NCBI GenBank assembly: GCA_050943315.1
Contig: JBMNOY010000005.1
Location: 1-63,719, forward strand
DNA length: 63,719 bases
Source of the DNA: JBDKUD01 sp050943315
Lineage (GTDB): Bacteria > Bacillota > Syntrophomonadia > Syntrophomonadales > Syntrophomonadaceae
Direction of reading: 5' to 3'
A program made the translations under genes and the position numbers. Position 1 is the first letter of the stretch. Each line of letters begins with the position of its first letter. Shown here piece after piece: positions 7,423 through 17,874 of this stretch. The notes under the pieces were generated by a model, which searched no databases, had not been told where the DNA came from, and saw only the letters and a program-made list of their open reading frames with translations.

Positions 7423-10400
7423 TTCCTGTTCTTGACTAAATCTTCTTCATCCCTGCGGCATATACTGTTATATACACACTTTTCGCATTCATCCGGTGAT
7501 GCTGTAGGAGCATCGCCGGATAAATCCAGTTCTATCCTTGTTGTTAGCCCATCTATTAGCTGACCTTTTCTCAGGAAGAAAAGCTTTTTGGTTACTTTCT
7601 TTAGACCTAGAATTCTGCGCAGTGCCTCCTCATAAACGCTAAGTTGTATAGAATATTGCCGGGTCTTTTTCTCTAACTGGCTGGTACTATTAACCAGGCT
7701 GGTTTTTAGGTCGATTAGTACTGCCTCATTCTGGTCATAAATCAGTTGGTCCAGGTACCCTTTTATATACGTATTCTGGTCAAACCGGGCTATAAATTCT
7801 ACTTCCTTTTCTACCTGGTGATGATTTAGCAAGTCAGAAATGGCCTTGTTATGATAATAACCAACCAACATATGGTCAAGTTCCTCCAACAGGCCTTCAT
7901 CCTCTTCTTCTAACACAACACCTTGCATTAGCTGCCGCAAGACCTCCTGGGCCGCCTTCAGGTTCTCGCCTTCTTCAATAGCCCGGTGCACCAGGGTTCC
8001 GATCTTAGCTGCAGGCACTTTAGGGGCAGTCGTCTCACCAGCATTTTCTTCACCCAGCTTAATTTCAGGTATGCCCATCCTGTATTTCAGATAATAATAA
8101 CGCTGGCAAAAGCTATAGTCCATAACCGCCGTAGCAGAAATTAAACGCCGATAGGGATGTTCTTTAATCGCAGCCACTACAGTGCTCACCTGATCTTTGT
8201 CTATCTCCCTTTCACATCGTATGGGTGATGATGAAGTAAATAACCGGTTATCTGTGGTAATATCCCCCTGGTCATAATTAAAGACCTTGAATCCGGCTTG
8301 TTCAAGCGCGGTAAAATCTTCTTCTTTTACCCTCCAGGAATCAAAAAGCCAGTTAAGCCAGGAATTAGATGCAGCCATTACCATACCCTTGCTGTCAATA
8401 CGGTAATAGCCCGAAAGTATCAAATAGTCGCGGGCTCTGGTCATAGCTACATAAAGCAGCCGTTTATACTCTTCTTCCAGTTTTATCTTTTCGGCAGCTT
8501 CCGCTTTTTCGCGCAATAACCCCTTCTGATCTTCCTTTATAAATAATCCATACTGATCACTCAGAACGCTAATACCGGAAATATCCCGAAAGTTAAATTG
8601 GCGGTGGGTTTCCGGAATTATGACCACCGGGAACTCCAAACCTTTGGCCTGGTGGATAGTCATCATTTTCACCGTGTTGCCATTCTCGTTTTCAGTAGCC
8701 GCTTCTGGTTCCCGGGAATCGTCCTCCTGCACCTGCTCGATATATTCCAAAAAGTCGCTAAAATGAGAATAATTGCGGCGGTACGAAACCACTAATCGTT
8801 TGAGTTTATTAAGATTAGCTATCATCTGCTGACCATTAGGCCGGGTTGCCAGAGCGTATTCAAATCCGCTTTGGGTAATTAATAAATCAATCAGTTCCGA
8901 CAGGCTAAACCGGTTTTTGAGCCCGCGCAAAGTAAAGATAATGTTGCCGGCCATATGTACTTTAGCTCTTTCGGTTGGTGTTATTTGCGGTATTTGTTCG
9001 ATCCTGGCTACAGCATCCTCCAAGGTGGATGCATTATGTTTCATTAACCATAAGGTTTCATCGGAAACACCAAACATAGAGGATCTAAGCATTCCGGTCC
9101 AGGCTAGTTCATTGCCCCGGTTATCGATTACCTGCAAGGCCAGTAGAATTGCTGCAACTTCCTCGGTTTGGTAAAATCCCCGGCTGCCGACTATGTATGA
9201 AGGGATTTGGTAATTGGCAAATACGTTGGCAAAAGCATGCATATTGCGTGTAGTTCGAAATAGTAGGGCAATGTCCCCGTACTGTGCCGGTCGCAAGACC
9301 TCTTGTCCGCCTCTCATTTCTGCTACCATAAGCTCATCACCATTAATGAGTTCATTAATCCGCCGGGCCAGGCATTCGGCTTCCGCTTCATCACGCCCCA
9401 ATTCCGAACTATTATCCTGTTTAATAAGGTGTATTTCCGTCTGGGGAGGGGTCAGGTTGTTTTCACGGCGCGGAATGAGCTGTTCAAATAGGTATCCGGT
9501 TTCATGTTGCATTAGCTCTGCAAATAAATTATTAATTATTGTAATTACCTGCTCGCGGGTCCGGTAGTTTTCATCCAGGGTATGTCGTAATCCCCCGGAT
9601 TCTTTAATTTGCTGGCTGGCATACCTGAACAGACTTACCTCAGCACCGCGAAAGCGGTAAATTGATTGTTTGGCATCTCCCACCAAAAAAAGCTTACTTT
9701 CCCGTTTTCCGTCTGCCAGAAGATTAATTAATTCTACCTGACGAAAATTAGTGTCTTGAAATTCATCAACCATTATATGCCGAAACTGGCTTTGGTACCG
9801 GTTCAATATGGCTCTATGACTTTTCAGCATAGCAACTGTCTTCTCTTCCAGGTCACTGAACTCGAGTAGATTTTGCTTGTCCTTGGCGACCTGAAAACTG
9901 TCAGCAATCTTTTGCAGCAGTTTAAACATGGCTTTCAGTTTAGGGACAGTATTCTTGTCCGTTTGGAAGCCGGTCAGCTCTGCCAGGGTTTGTTTTAATA
10001 TTTCCACATCATCTTTAACTACCCGGGATTTTATCTGTTTGCATACCCCCTGCAGGTGACTGCATAGTTCCGCCACATTCCGGTCTAAATCCATGCCAGG
10101 ACGGTCCAACACCGCAACCCACTGCTGGTAATTATCAGCTATTTCCTGTACTGCCAGGTATGTTTTACTTTTACTGTCAATTTGGGGGAGTGATTGGGCC
10201 ACTGCTTGTAAAGCTTCCTTAATTTTTGCCATGCGGAGTGAAGTTTGCTGTTCCTCGGTTGTCAGTGAATACCAGGTAGTCTTTTCTACCTGGTTAATCT
10301 TTAGGCCTTTATTGGTCAATGTTCTAATCAGTGTCTGCAATTCCAGGTTGAGTTGATTGTATCCAAATAATTCAATTAAGCCCAGAACATCAGGTGTACC

Positions 10401-10829
10401 TTGACTAATCTCATCTAAAACAACTTCCTTAATAATCTGCTGTAAAAGTTGTTCTCCTTCTATTTCTTCGATTACCCGAAAATAAGGGTCCACACCTGCT
10501 TCCACCGGGTTTTCCTTCAGTAAACGGGCACAGAAGCTATGAATTGTACCAATATAAGCCCGGCTCATTTTCTCCATAAGATTCGTTTTCTGGTCCTGTT
10601 CCCAACCGGATTCATCTATGCGTTTCCGGACCCGGTCAATTAGTTCCCAGGCTGCCTTGCGAGTAAAGGTTATCGCTAAAATTTGATCAACCCGGGCTCG
10701 TCCTTTCTCTATTAATGTCCAGAACCTTTCTACCAACACGGTAGTTTTACCTGAACCCGCCCCGGCCGAAATGGACATACTTCTGTCTAATTCTTCGACT
10801 GCTATTTGTTGTTGCCTGTTAAGCCGCAT
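7419..10829 (-). CDS. addA: helicase-nuclease AddAB, subunit AddA
   Basis: A 1136-residue UvrD-type superfamily 1 helicase with a C-terminal RecB-like nuclease. Walker A is SAGAGSGKTT (21-30), Walker B is in VDEFQDTN, and TIHQAKGLEFPVV and YVAMTRARDYL are helicase motifs V and VI. The nuclease core is GYLDQ (D1027) with IDLKTS (D1040, K1042). AddAB resects double-strand breaks to a Chi site and loads RecA. Unusually, the nuclease has C908 plus C1115-x2-C1118-x5-C1124, the layout of the iron-sulfur staple normally known from AddB. It overlaps addB by 28 bases and rmuC by 4. Confidence 0.93.
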   Translation of the reverse strand: MRLNRQQQIAVEELDRSMSISAGAGSGKTTVLVERFWTLIEKGRARVDQILAITFTRKAAWELIDRVRKRIDESGWEQDQKTNLMEKMSRAYIGTIHSFCARLLKENPVEAGVDPYFRVIEEIEGEQLLQQIIKEVVLDEISQGTPDVLGLIELFGYNQLNLELQTLIRTLTNKGLKINQVEKTTWYSLTTEEQQTSLRMAKIKEALQAVAQSLPQIDSKSKTYLAVQEIADNYQQWVAVLDRPGMDLDRNVAELCSHLQGVCKQIKSRVVKDDVEILKQTLAELTGFQTDKNTVPKLKAMFKLLQKIADSFQVAKDKQNLLEFSDLEEKTVAMLKSHRAILNRYQSQFRHIMVDEFQDTNFRQVELINLLADGKRESKLFLVGDAKQSIYRFRGAEVSLFRYASQQIKESGGLRHTLDENYRTREQVITIINNLFAELMQHETGYLFEQLIPRRENNLTPPQTEIHLIKQDNSSELGRDEAEAECLARRINELINGDELMVAEMRGGQEVLRPAQYGDIALLFRTTRNMHAFANVFANYQIPSYIVGSRGFYQTEEVAAILLALQVIDNRGNELAWTGMLRSSMFGVSDETLWLMKHNASTLEDAVARIEQIPQITPTERAKVHMAGNIIFTLRGLKNRFSLSELIDLLITQSGFEYALATRPNGQQMIANLNKLKRLVVSYRRNYSHFSDFLEYIEQVQEDDSREPEAATENENGNTVKMMTIHQAKGLEFPVVIIPETHRQFNFRDISGISVLSDQYGLFIKEDQKGLLREKAEAAEKIKLEEEYKRLLYVAMTRARDYLILSGYYRIDSKGMVMAASNSWLNWLFDSWRVKEEDFTALEQAGFKVFNYDQGDITTDNRLFTSSSPIRCEREIDKDQVSTVVAAIKEHPYRRLISATAVMDYSFCQRYYYLKYRMGIPEIKLGEENAGETTAPKVPAAKIGTLVHRAIEEGENLKAAQEVLRQLMQGVVLEEEDEGLLEELDHMLVGYYHNKAISDLLNHHQVEKEVEFIARFDQNTYIKGYLDQLIYDQNEAVLIDLKTSLVNSTSQLEKKTRQYSIQLSVYEEALRRILGLKKVTKKLFFLRKGQLIDGLTTRIELDLSGDAPTASPDECEKCVYNSICRRDEEDLVKNRK

Positions 10830-13807
10830 GACCTATCCTCCTCCCCTTTCAATTTAGCCCTTATTCTTCCTGGGCTATACAAACACAGGCGAGTAAATTC
10901 ACAGTAGCTGCAGTCATTGGGTAAGGGCGGATACTGTCCACGGCATATGCCCCGGAAATAATCACCAATGGCATTGATAGTAGTTTCATGCAACTGCTGC
11001 CATTCTTCTTCCGTCAAAGGTTTGGTTTGCGGGCCCAATCCTAACCTTTTTATCGCTTCAGCCCGTACCAGAGGAGAATCGATCTTTCCCTTGGCGATAT
11101 TTAGAAAAGCCAGTCCGTCAACTTCACCCAGATATGCTTCCGCTGCCAGAAGATAAGCTGGCAGTTGCAAGGCCTGACCCTGCAGCAAGTTTGCCCGGGA
11201 AGGAACAGTTTTGTTTTTATAGTCATAAACGGCATAACGATGGTTTGCCTCATCCACATCAATGCGGTCTATTTTCCCCCTTAAACGCACTTTTCCGGCG
11301 GGAGTGTTAACCTCCAGAGGTTTTTTTACACTGGCAGGATGCAAATCTTTACCCTGCATGCCAAACCCCCACTCCTGAAAAGCTGGATGCCAGTGACCTT
11401 TGGCTAACCGTTGCCGTTCGTAGATTACCAGATTAGTGAGGTTCTTGTGTATGGTCTGTTTTTCGTACTCCCATAATAGCGGGTGAGGATACTGCTGGCC
11501 GAGAAAATTGTTAGCCGTACAAACCTCTTCCAGAGTATGTCCTACCAGAGTTGAAATATCATCCTCACTGTCTGGAATTGCCCCGGCAAAAACCTGCTGT
11601 AAAACCTGGTGCTGCAATGTACCTTTATCCAGGCTGCTTAGGGCCGTCCCCTCATCAGGCTGAGGTCTTAAACCCATCTCGACAGCCCAAAAATACTTCA
11701 TCGGACAATTGCCATAAGTGTCAAGGTGACCTATGTTAAATACCCGGCGCTGGTATTTTTGCTGTAACAACTCTATAATCTGGGAACTAGAAAAGCACCC
11801 ATCCCAGGGGGAAAAATGTGCCCCTTGCCGCCATTGGTAAACTATCTGCAGATTTTTCAGGTGCCTTTTTAAATCCTCATTCTCCTTAATAAATTCATAG
11901 CCAATGGTTTGATAGCCCTGGCTAAGCAAGCTTAAAACCGCCTCCCGCAAGCTGCAACTTTCTTGCCAGTTATCGGGATATACCAGGGGTAAAGGTTCAT
12001 CTGCTTCTAACCGGTAATCTAAAAGTCGTTCCATGGCTTCAATATATAAAGATGGCAAAACCGTCTGCCCGTCCTCATTTATAGCCGGGTAACTAAGCCA
12101 TAGTTTTCGCCGGCACGCCTCCCTGACCATTTGCCAAAGAACCTTTTCCCGCTGATAAAGCTCCTCAGAAGTAGGAAGGTTAAATTCCGCTTTTAATTTT
12201 ATCCTCTCCCGGTCATTGATAACCCAGTCGCCACTAATGGAACGCGGGAACTCACCATCCTGCAGTCCCAATACTATAACCGTGTCAAAGTCAAGACCTC
12301 TAATTTGTGTGGGCGCGAAAACCTGTACCCCACCACGGCAAACAGTATCAGGAGAATAGCTTTCAGCTTCAATATACGATTTCAATTTCAGATAGAAGCT
12401 GTTTAAGGTCATGGAGATTTTATCCGTGATGCCGGCAACAGCTTCCATTTCATTTAGTATTTGATTGAATGCCTGCCAGGCCCTTAGATCGCGACGGGCT
12501 AACTTAGTTCTGGCAGCAAAATCCAAGTTATCCGGAAAAGCCAGGATATTTTTCGCTACTTTTAATTTCTTCATAGCGGCGCGAATAGACTTAATAATAT
12601 CTGTCTGGGTTCCCTGCCGGCAAATTCCATTCATTATGTTAATAAATTCGTTTAGCCAGGTGAAGCACCTATTCCAATCCATACCTTGGTGTTCATCAGG
12701 ATTCCAGCCGGGTTCTTCCTGCTCCAGCCGGTCCAGCCACTCCCTGGACTTCAGTTCTGAAGCAGCCCGGGCCCAATCAGCCATGCATTCGCCTATATCA
12801 TTGTTGAGGCCCACAAGGTAATTATTATCAAGTAGCTTCCCTAATCGCCAGCCTTCTTTATCTCCTGCGGCATAGAGGTACATTAACAGGCTCTCCACCA
12901 GCCGGTTTTCGACCAGATTTTCCTTCCAGTCCAGGCACAAGGGAATACCCGCTTCAGCAAAAACAAGGCGCAGCACTGGAGAGTAAACTGCCGGGTCGCG
13001 GCATACCAGGGCTATCTGATTTAGGTTTAAACCTTCTTGCCGAATAATGGTCTTAATCAAGGCAGCTGCCTGGCGCACTTCCCCTTCCCTTCCCCATCCT
13101 TTCAGCAAATGGGTTTCAGGTAACCTTTGGGCAGCTGGGGCAATACCTGTTCCCCCTATTAACACATCGGGAACGGTTTGCTTAATAACCTTAAAGACTT
13201 CATTTTGTACCCCGGTAGGATCGCTGAAAAAGTCAATATAGGCGAACTCAACAGCTGATAACCAGGTTAAGCTGCCTTCAGCTAATATGCGCCATGCCTT
13301 TAGATACCTGTCGTCGCGGTCACCAAGATGATTAGCTGCCAGGAACTCCTGATATGAGTGATAAGTCAGCCAAAGATCCAGCAGCCTGGGCGAATCAAGG
13401 TTTTGTCGCTGCAACGCTGCCCCCAACTGGTGAGGTAATATTACTGCCCTCTTAAGCTCTCCAATGGTTTGGGATATGGCCTGTATAATACCCGGATGTT
13501 TTTGGCTATCACGGAAATACTGGTACTTTTTATTAAGTTCCAGTTTATAAATAACGTTACGTAGGATCTCGGCTCTTTCCACTTCTCCTAACCAGGTAAC
13601 AGACGAAGGAATGGCAGCCAAAGTCATATCCACAAAACTTTCAAAGGTATAAATACGCGGTCGCAAAGCTCCCTCGAATTCTCCATTGGAAAACAGATTC
13701 TCCCGGAATTGATCAACTAAGAAGGTGGTAGGCAAGATAACCAGATAGTCATCCCATCTTTTTGCTGATAAATATTCTGCCACCCTTTTTATAGCTATTT
13801 TCATCAT
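10802..13807 (-). CDS. addB: helicase-nuclease AddAB, subunit AddB
   Basis: A 1001-residue partner of AddA. An inactivated helicase-like body (~1-700) is followed by an iron-sulfur RecB-like nuclease (~745-980). The nuclease has LQHQVLQQVF, GKIDRIDVD and VYDYKNK, and its cluster cysteines are in YGNCPMKYFW and C966-x2-C969-x5-C975. The N terminus (MMKIAIKRVAEYL) lacks the Walker A seen in B. subtilis AddB, and an in-frame stop just upstream excludes a longer start. In this it resembles RexB-type subunits. It is the first gene of the addB-addA-rmuC operon; the nearest purine-rich site is GGAGAAAG about 12 bases before ATG. Confidence 0.9.
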   Translation of the reverse strand: MMKIAIKRVAEYLSAKRWDDYLVILPTTFLVDQFRENLFSNGEFEGALRPRIYTFESFVDMTLAAIPSSVTWLGEVERAEILRNVIYKLELNKKYQYFRDSQKHPGIIQAISQTIGELKRAVILPHQLGAALQRQNLDSPRLLDLWLTYHSYQEFLAANHLGDRDDRYLKAWRILAEGSLTWLSAVEFAYIDFFSDPTGVQNEVFKVIKQTVPDVLIGGTGIAPAAQRLPETHLLKGWGREGEVRQAAALIKTIIRQEGLNLNQIALVCRDPAVYSPVLRLVFAEAGIPLCLDWKENLVENRLVESLLMYLYAAGDKEGWRLGKLLDNNYLVGLNNDIGECMADWARAASELKSREWLDRLEQEEPGWNPDEHQGMDWNRCFTWLNEFINIMNGICRQGTQTDIIKSIRAAMKKLKVAKNILAFPDNLDFAARTKLARRDLRAWQAFNQILNEMEAVAGITDKISMTLNSFYLKLKSYIEAESYSPDTVCRGGVQVFAPTQIRGLDFDTVIVLGLQDGEFPRSISGDWVINDRERIKLKAEFNLPTSEELYQREKVLWQMVREACRRKLWLSYPAINEDGQTVLPSLYIEAMERLLDYRLEADEPLPLVYPDNWQESCSLREAVLSLLSQGYQTIGYEFIKENEDLKRHLKNLQIVYQWRQGAHFSPWDGCFSSSQIIELLQQKYQRRVFNIGHLDTYGNCPMKYFWAVEMGLRPQPDEGTALSSLDKGTLQHQVLQQVFAGAIPDSEDDISTLVGHTLEEVCTANNFLGQQYPHPLLWEYEKQTIHKNLTNLVIYERQRLAKGHWHPAFQEWGFGMQGKDLHPASVKKPLEVNTPAGKVRLRGKIDRIDVDEANHRYAVYDYKNKTVPSRANLLQGQALQLPAYLLAAEAYLGEVDGLAFLNIAKGKIDSPLVRAEAIKRLGLGPQTKPLTEEEWQQLHETTINAIGDYFRGICRGQYPPLPNDCSYCEFTRLCLYSPGRIRAKLKGEEDRSCGLTGNNK

Positions 13808-13977
13808 ATGCTGTACTCACTTTCTCCAGGGCTGGTATATTTTGAAGATTTTCCGGCGGCAACTTTGGCATTGCCGGAAAAAGTCAAAAGATATACATAG
13901 CCGGATGTTCTTTTTCTAATAATAAAACTAAATTCTGCAATTTGGTCAATTGGAAATAAAAGAAATGAGGAACTAGC

Positions 13978-14172
13978 ATGCTAACCAGAGATGGAGTAAT
14001 AGCCAGGTTTATTTTAGCCTTTTGTTTCTTCTTTTTGTCAGGTACAGAAATGGTCACCGGATGGTTGGCAGCTATAAGCGGAACTTTGGGAACGGTCGAG
14101 CTTGCCACGGCTCTCTTGCGCTATTCTCCGCTTTACGAACTTTATAACCTATGGCATACCCGGAAGGAATAG
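13978..14172 (+). CDS. DUF2892 / YgaP-type small membrane protein
   Basis: A 64-residue protein with two hydrophobic helices (~8-25 and ~28-46) and the LGT...CPLY-like tail seen here as RYSPLYELYNL. It matches the DUF2892 pattern of small inner-membrane domains, often found alone or fused to rhodanese. Function is unknown. The ATG follows GAGGAA by six bases. It stands alone between addB (divergent) and a convergent hypothetical. Confidence 0.7.
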   Translation: MLTRDGVIARFILAFCFFFLSGTEMVTGWLAAISGTLGTVELATALLRYSPLYELYNLWHTRKE

Positions 14173-14201
14173 GGCCAATGTTTGCGACCCAGACCAAGGT
14201 A

Positions 14202-14624
14202 TTATTTTTCCAGAATCCACTCGTTATCTTGAAGGTGATAAGTTTCAAACTTTCCCTGTGGAGGTTTAAAATTATCCCAGGTATCTTTAAGTTTATATTC
14301 TAGTCTGGGCCCCTGTTCATTTTCCCCGCCTTTCTCCTGTATGATATATTTTAAGGTGGTAATGTTTGTCTGAGATTGTACAGTTATGTAGAACTCGTCC
14401 CCTTTATAACCGTTGAATGATTCGGGAAAAAACACGTCGGTGGTGTGGTAGCTGTCATCAAAAGCCAGCTCTTGTTTCTGGTCGGACAGGTTCTTAAAAT
14501 CGTTTAGAATTGTTTGTCGAGATATGGATGGTTCGATATCTATGCCCTGATTATTACCGGAGTAATAGACCACCGCGGCTACAACTATCAGGGCCAGAAT
14601 ATAGATAACTCTTCTCTGATTCAT
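14202..14624 (-). CDS. membrane-anchored hypothetical protein
   Basis: A 140-residue protein with one N-terminal helix (~7-22) that looks like an uncleaved signal anchor, then a soluble extracellular domain of mixed charge. No Cys lipobox is present. The sequence contains no motif I recognise. The ATG follows AGGGAGGAC closely, so the gene is likely real. It appears monocistronic and ends close to the convergent DUF2892 gene. Confidence 0.6.
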   Translation of the reverse strand: MNQRRVIYILALIVVAAVVYYSGNNQGIDIEPSISRQTILNDFKNLSDQKQELAFDDSYHTTDVFFPESFNGYKGDEFYITVQSQTNITTLKYIIQEKGGENEQGPRLEYKLKDTWDNFKPPQGKFETYHLQDNEWILEK

Positions 14625-14732
14625 AAGTCCTCCCTAAAGGCTCAATACACCATGATTAACTATTTTTACTTTACCGTATTATGTATACTATTGCAATATT
14701 TTGCATGCGCTAAAGTAATCTCATAACAGATA

Positions 14733-14753
14733 AGCCCGGGCAAAACCCGGGCT
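14733..14753. terminator. GC-rich terminator-like hairpin
   Basis: AGCCCGGG-CAAAA-CCCGGGCT, a perfect 8-bp stem 18 bases beyond the stop of the 14771-15157 gene. The T-run is weak. Confidence 0.55.
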
Positions 14754-14770
14754 CTTAGTACGCGTTAATT

Positions 14771-15157
14771 CTATTCCAGCTTATCCATCATTTCCATAAT
14801 CATATCAAAGAAATAATTCATATCTTCTTTATCGTTCATTCCAGCTTTAAATCCTATCTCCGGGAATCTCCCCTGACTGCTTATCTTTACATTGACCATA
14901 TACACACCACGATCAAGTTCATCCTCAGTGGCTTCTCCTTCTATATCATCCCAGTCATCTTCCAACGCCATCTCTTCATCAAATTGACGGGCCTCCTGTT
15001 CCTGATTATTATCAATGATCTGGGCTACTATCCACATAACGTCGGTACTGCTCATATTCAGTTCTTCACTAAGCTGCAGTATTTCATTGGCGACAGGTGT
15101 AATTTTGAGCAAATCTGATAAATTTACTGGTTCTCCTTTTCCCCATCTGTTTTTCAT
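14771..15157 (-). CDS. acidic hypothetical protein
   Basis: A 128-residue soluble acidic protein. The N-terminal third (NLSDLLKITPVANEILQLSEEL) looks helical; the middle is a stretch of Asp and Glu; the C terminus ends in DMIMEMMDKLE. No family is recognised and no membrane segment is seen. The ATG is preceded by AGGTGAG, and a terminator hairpin lies just downstream, so it is probably a single-gene unit. Confidence 0.6.
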   Translation of the reverse strand: MKNRWGKGEPVNLSDLLKITPVANEILQLSEELNMSSTDVMWIVAQIIDNNQEQEARQFDEEMALEDDWDDIEGEATEDELDRGVYMVNVKISSQGRFPEIGFKAGMNDKEDMNYFFDMIMEMMDKLE

Positions 15158-15429
15158 AAGCTCACCTCCGCATTCATTTGCAATAACAAAACTGGCTAAC
15201 CTTCTGGGACGACTCCATTAGGCTAAGTTACTACCGATTAAATGGGACTATCACAGTTAATTGTACTCTTCTTAGTCTGATTATATGTGAACGTATAGTG
15301 AAAAAACAATTATTTTAATAATTACCATAATAAAACTGTGTTTACCCATTAGCTTAGATGCCACATTAGAATGTTTACTATAACATGAAAAAGCGCTGTA
15401 TGCAACAAGTTTACTGTTTTAAGTATTAC
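15158..15429. other. intergenic, nothing recognised
   Basis: AT-rich spacer between the acidic hypothetical and the c-di-GMP gene. No gene, clear terminator or riboswitch is seen. Confidence 0.3.
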
Positions 15430-17874
15430 CTAACCCTCGGAACCATTAACAACACTGGTAAACACGTCTACTATGTGCGGGTCAAACTGAGTCCCGGAAC
15501 ACCTTTGTAACTCTTTTATCGCCTGTTCGTGGCTAACTTTTTGCCGGTAACAACAATCATTGGTCATTATATCATAAGCATCAGCAACCGCCAGTATCCT
15601 TGATTTCAGAGGTATCTGCTCTCCTTTTAGTCCCATCGGATAGCCCTTCCCATCCCACCGTTCATGATGAAAAAGGATGGCCTCACCTACAGGGGCTAGT
15701 TCAGGCGAAGAACGGGCAACGCGATATCCTGTCTCGGGATGTTTTTTTACTATCTCCCATTCTTCTGGAGTCAAACTACCGGGTTTATTAATAATTTCTT
15801 TTGGTATGGATATTTTGCCAATATCATGGAGCACCGCGATAAGGGTGAAATGATCCATTTCATAGTCCGGCAGGCCGATGGCTTTAGCCACCTTTATCAT
15901 TAATGTTTCCAGCCGTTGGGCATGTTGCTCCGATTCATAACCTTTTAGCCAGAAACCTTTCTGCAGGGAAAGAATTGATGCATTTTGACTATACCGTTTA
16001 GTTAAGAACTTGCTGCTATACATCCGATCTTCAGCCATTTTAAATAATTCATTCAGATTCTGTTCCAAATTATATTTAGTAGCGAAACCCAGGCTAATAC
16101 TTAATTGCAATGGTTCAAAATCCGTGCTTTGACAGTCTTTCTTAATGTTTTCACCAATAATGGCGGCCTCATCTGCATCTAATTTGGGAAACAGGACCAC
16201 AAACTCATCCCCGCCCCAACGGGTGATAATATCCTGCTGACGGCAATTGGCCACCAGAATAGCCGCGGCTCTTATCAGAAGCTTATCACCTTCCGCATGT
16301 CCCAATATGTCATTAATCAGTTTCAGGCCGTTCACATCTGCTACCATGATAGTCAGCGGCAGGTTTTCAGGGGAATTTATACGGTCTAGCTCTTTATCAT
16401 AAAATGCGCGGTTATAAAGACCCGTTAGCTTATCGTGAAAACTCAGGAATCTTATTTCATCTTCCGCCTGTTTGCGTTGAGTAATATCAAAAAAATAACC
16501 CTGAACCTGGACGAGTTGTCCGTTCGCATCAAAACGTCCCATAAGATTACCTTCAGCAATAAAACTCTTTCCATTGTACCTTAGCAACTCAAATTCGGAG
16601 TTTTTTATCTCTTTACACTCAATTAGCCGCTTAATAAAACTCCGGCCGTGGGGGAATAGTTTACTAATATTGCTGGCTAATGCCTGTTCACGGGAACTAA
16701 AACCGAACATCTTCACAAAAGCCAGATTGCACATTAAGAGCTTTCCCTCGGGAGTAGCCAGGAAATCGGCGCTTACCGCTTCATCGGTAATTTGGCGCAA
16801 TTGTTTTTCACTCTCCCGTAGTTGAGATTGTGAGCTTTCCAGGTTACTCAACATGCGATTTATTTCTTCGCTTAGGATAGTCAGTTCATCATTACCACTA
16901 ACCACTAAACGTTGGGAATGATCTCCTCCGGCACCAATACTGCTCACTCCATTGATAACCCTGAAAAGACGTGACAGGAATTTGCGCTCGATAATGGCAA
17001 TCGCAACCAGGGTAATTAGAATCCCCACGGCTACAATAACGTAATAGTAATAGCCAACCGTCTTCTCGCCCTGCTTGTGTATATCCCGGGGCATTTCAAC
17101 GCTCATAACCAGACCTTGCTGGCCATAAATGTCTTTGAGGTATGCATAGCCGGCGATAGTATTTTCATCTATAGGTTTTATGACTATGTTACTTTGGAAC
17201 GGGTCTGGGTCAGCTTTTGCGGGAATACGGTCTTTGGCCCCAGGGTCAATTCGCTGCAAGCTTAGGGATAGAATAGTGGTTTGAATTAAGCGCTGTATTT
17301 CCTCCCGATTTAGAAACCTGCCCATAACCAAAATACCCTGGCTCGGGCCTATTCCTTCACTGGTAAGAATGGGTACGGCACTTACCAGCATTAGGCCTTG
17401 AGGCAGATCTATAATTCCTTTTACTCCTTCATCACTTTTTGAAGATGCCGCAATAGCTGAGGTAAGCCGGCTAATGGAGAGCTCTGCGGGTATTTTGCTT
17501 ACGCTTTGCAGTGTTTTGTTTTTGCTTTCTTTTCCGTACACCAGATCCCCAGAAGGGTTGATATACAAAACCAGATCTACTCTCAGGTTGGTAAAGGTTA
17601 AGTCTTTGGCACTGTCTTCAATATAGCGTTGATTGCCATCCTGTATAAACGTACAAGTCTCGTCCCACCAAGCCCAATCCCTGCATATAGCATGCAAATT
17701 AGATAATTCACTTGATAATGCATTCAGTGCCCGTGTGACATTCTCAGTTGTGTGCTGGGTCTCCAATTCACGATAACTGGCCATTAAAATGTACTGTGAT
17801 ATCAGGTAGTTTATCAAAAGGAGACTTACCATTAAAAATGAAATGATAACCAGGAATTGATTGCGTATTCTCAT
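15430..17874 (-). CDS. CHASE4-HAMP-PAS-GGDEF-HD-GYP membrane c-di-GMP enzyme
   Basis: An 814-residue sensor: transmembrane helix (~8-30), extracellular CHASE4 domain (~40-265, with DWAWWDET), second helix (~275-295), HAMP (~297-350), PAS (~355-470), GGDEF (~475-630) and HD-GYP (~640-810). The cyclase site RWGGDEF (554-558) is intact, and so are the phosphodiesterase residues HD (683-684) and HHERWDGKGYP (736-746). It may therefore both make and break c-di-GMP, switched by an external signal at CHASE4. It has its own promoter region and stands alone. A second GGDEF-HD-GYP protein lies at 31450-33078 without membrane helices. Confidence 0.88.
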   Translation of the reverse strand: MRIRNQFLVIISFLMVSLLLINYLISQYILMASYRELETQHTTENVTRALNALSSELSNLHAICRDWAWWDETCTFIQDGNQRYIEDSAKDLTFTNLRVDLVLYINPSGDLVYGKESKNKTLQSVSKIPAELSISRLTSAIAASSKSDEGVKGIIDLPQGLMLVSAVPILTSEGIGPSQGILVMGRFLNREEIQRLIQTTILSLSLQRIDPGAKDRIPAKADPDPFQSNIVIKPIDENTIAGYAYLKDIYGQQGLVMSVEMPRDIHKQGEKTVGYYYYVIVAVGILITLVAIAIIERKFLSRLFRVINGVSSIGAGGDHSQRLVVSGNDELTILSEEINRMLSNLESSQSQLRESEKQLRQITDEAVSADFLATPEGKLLMCNLAFVKMFGFSSREQALASNISKLFPHGRSFIKRLIECKEIKNSEFELLRYNGKSFIAEGNLMGRFDANGQLVQVQGYFFDITQRKQAEDEIRFLSFHDKLTGLYNRAFYDKELDRINSPENLPLTIMVADVNGLKLINDILGHAEGDKLLIRAAAILVANCRQQDIITRWGGDEFVVLFPKLDADEAAIIGENIKKDCQSTDFEPLQLSISLGFATKYNLEQNLNELFKMAEDRMYSSKFLTKRYSQNASILSLQKGFWLKGYESEQHAQRLETLMIKVAKAIGLPDYEMDHFTLIAVLHDIGKISIPKEIINKPGSLTPEEWEIVKKHPETGYRVARSSPELAPVGEAILFHHERWDGKGYPMGLKGEQIPLKSRILAVADAYDIMTNDCCYRQKVSHEQAIKELQRCSGTQFDPHIVDVFTSVVNGSEG

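Noticed and set aside
13884..14108. 74-codon minus-strand frame
   Set aside because: It lies mostly opposite the better-supported DUF2892 gene and has no ribosome site or family match.
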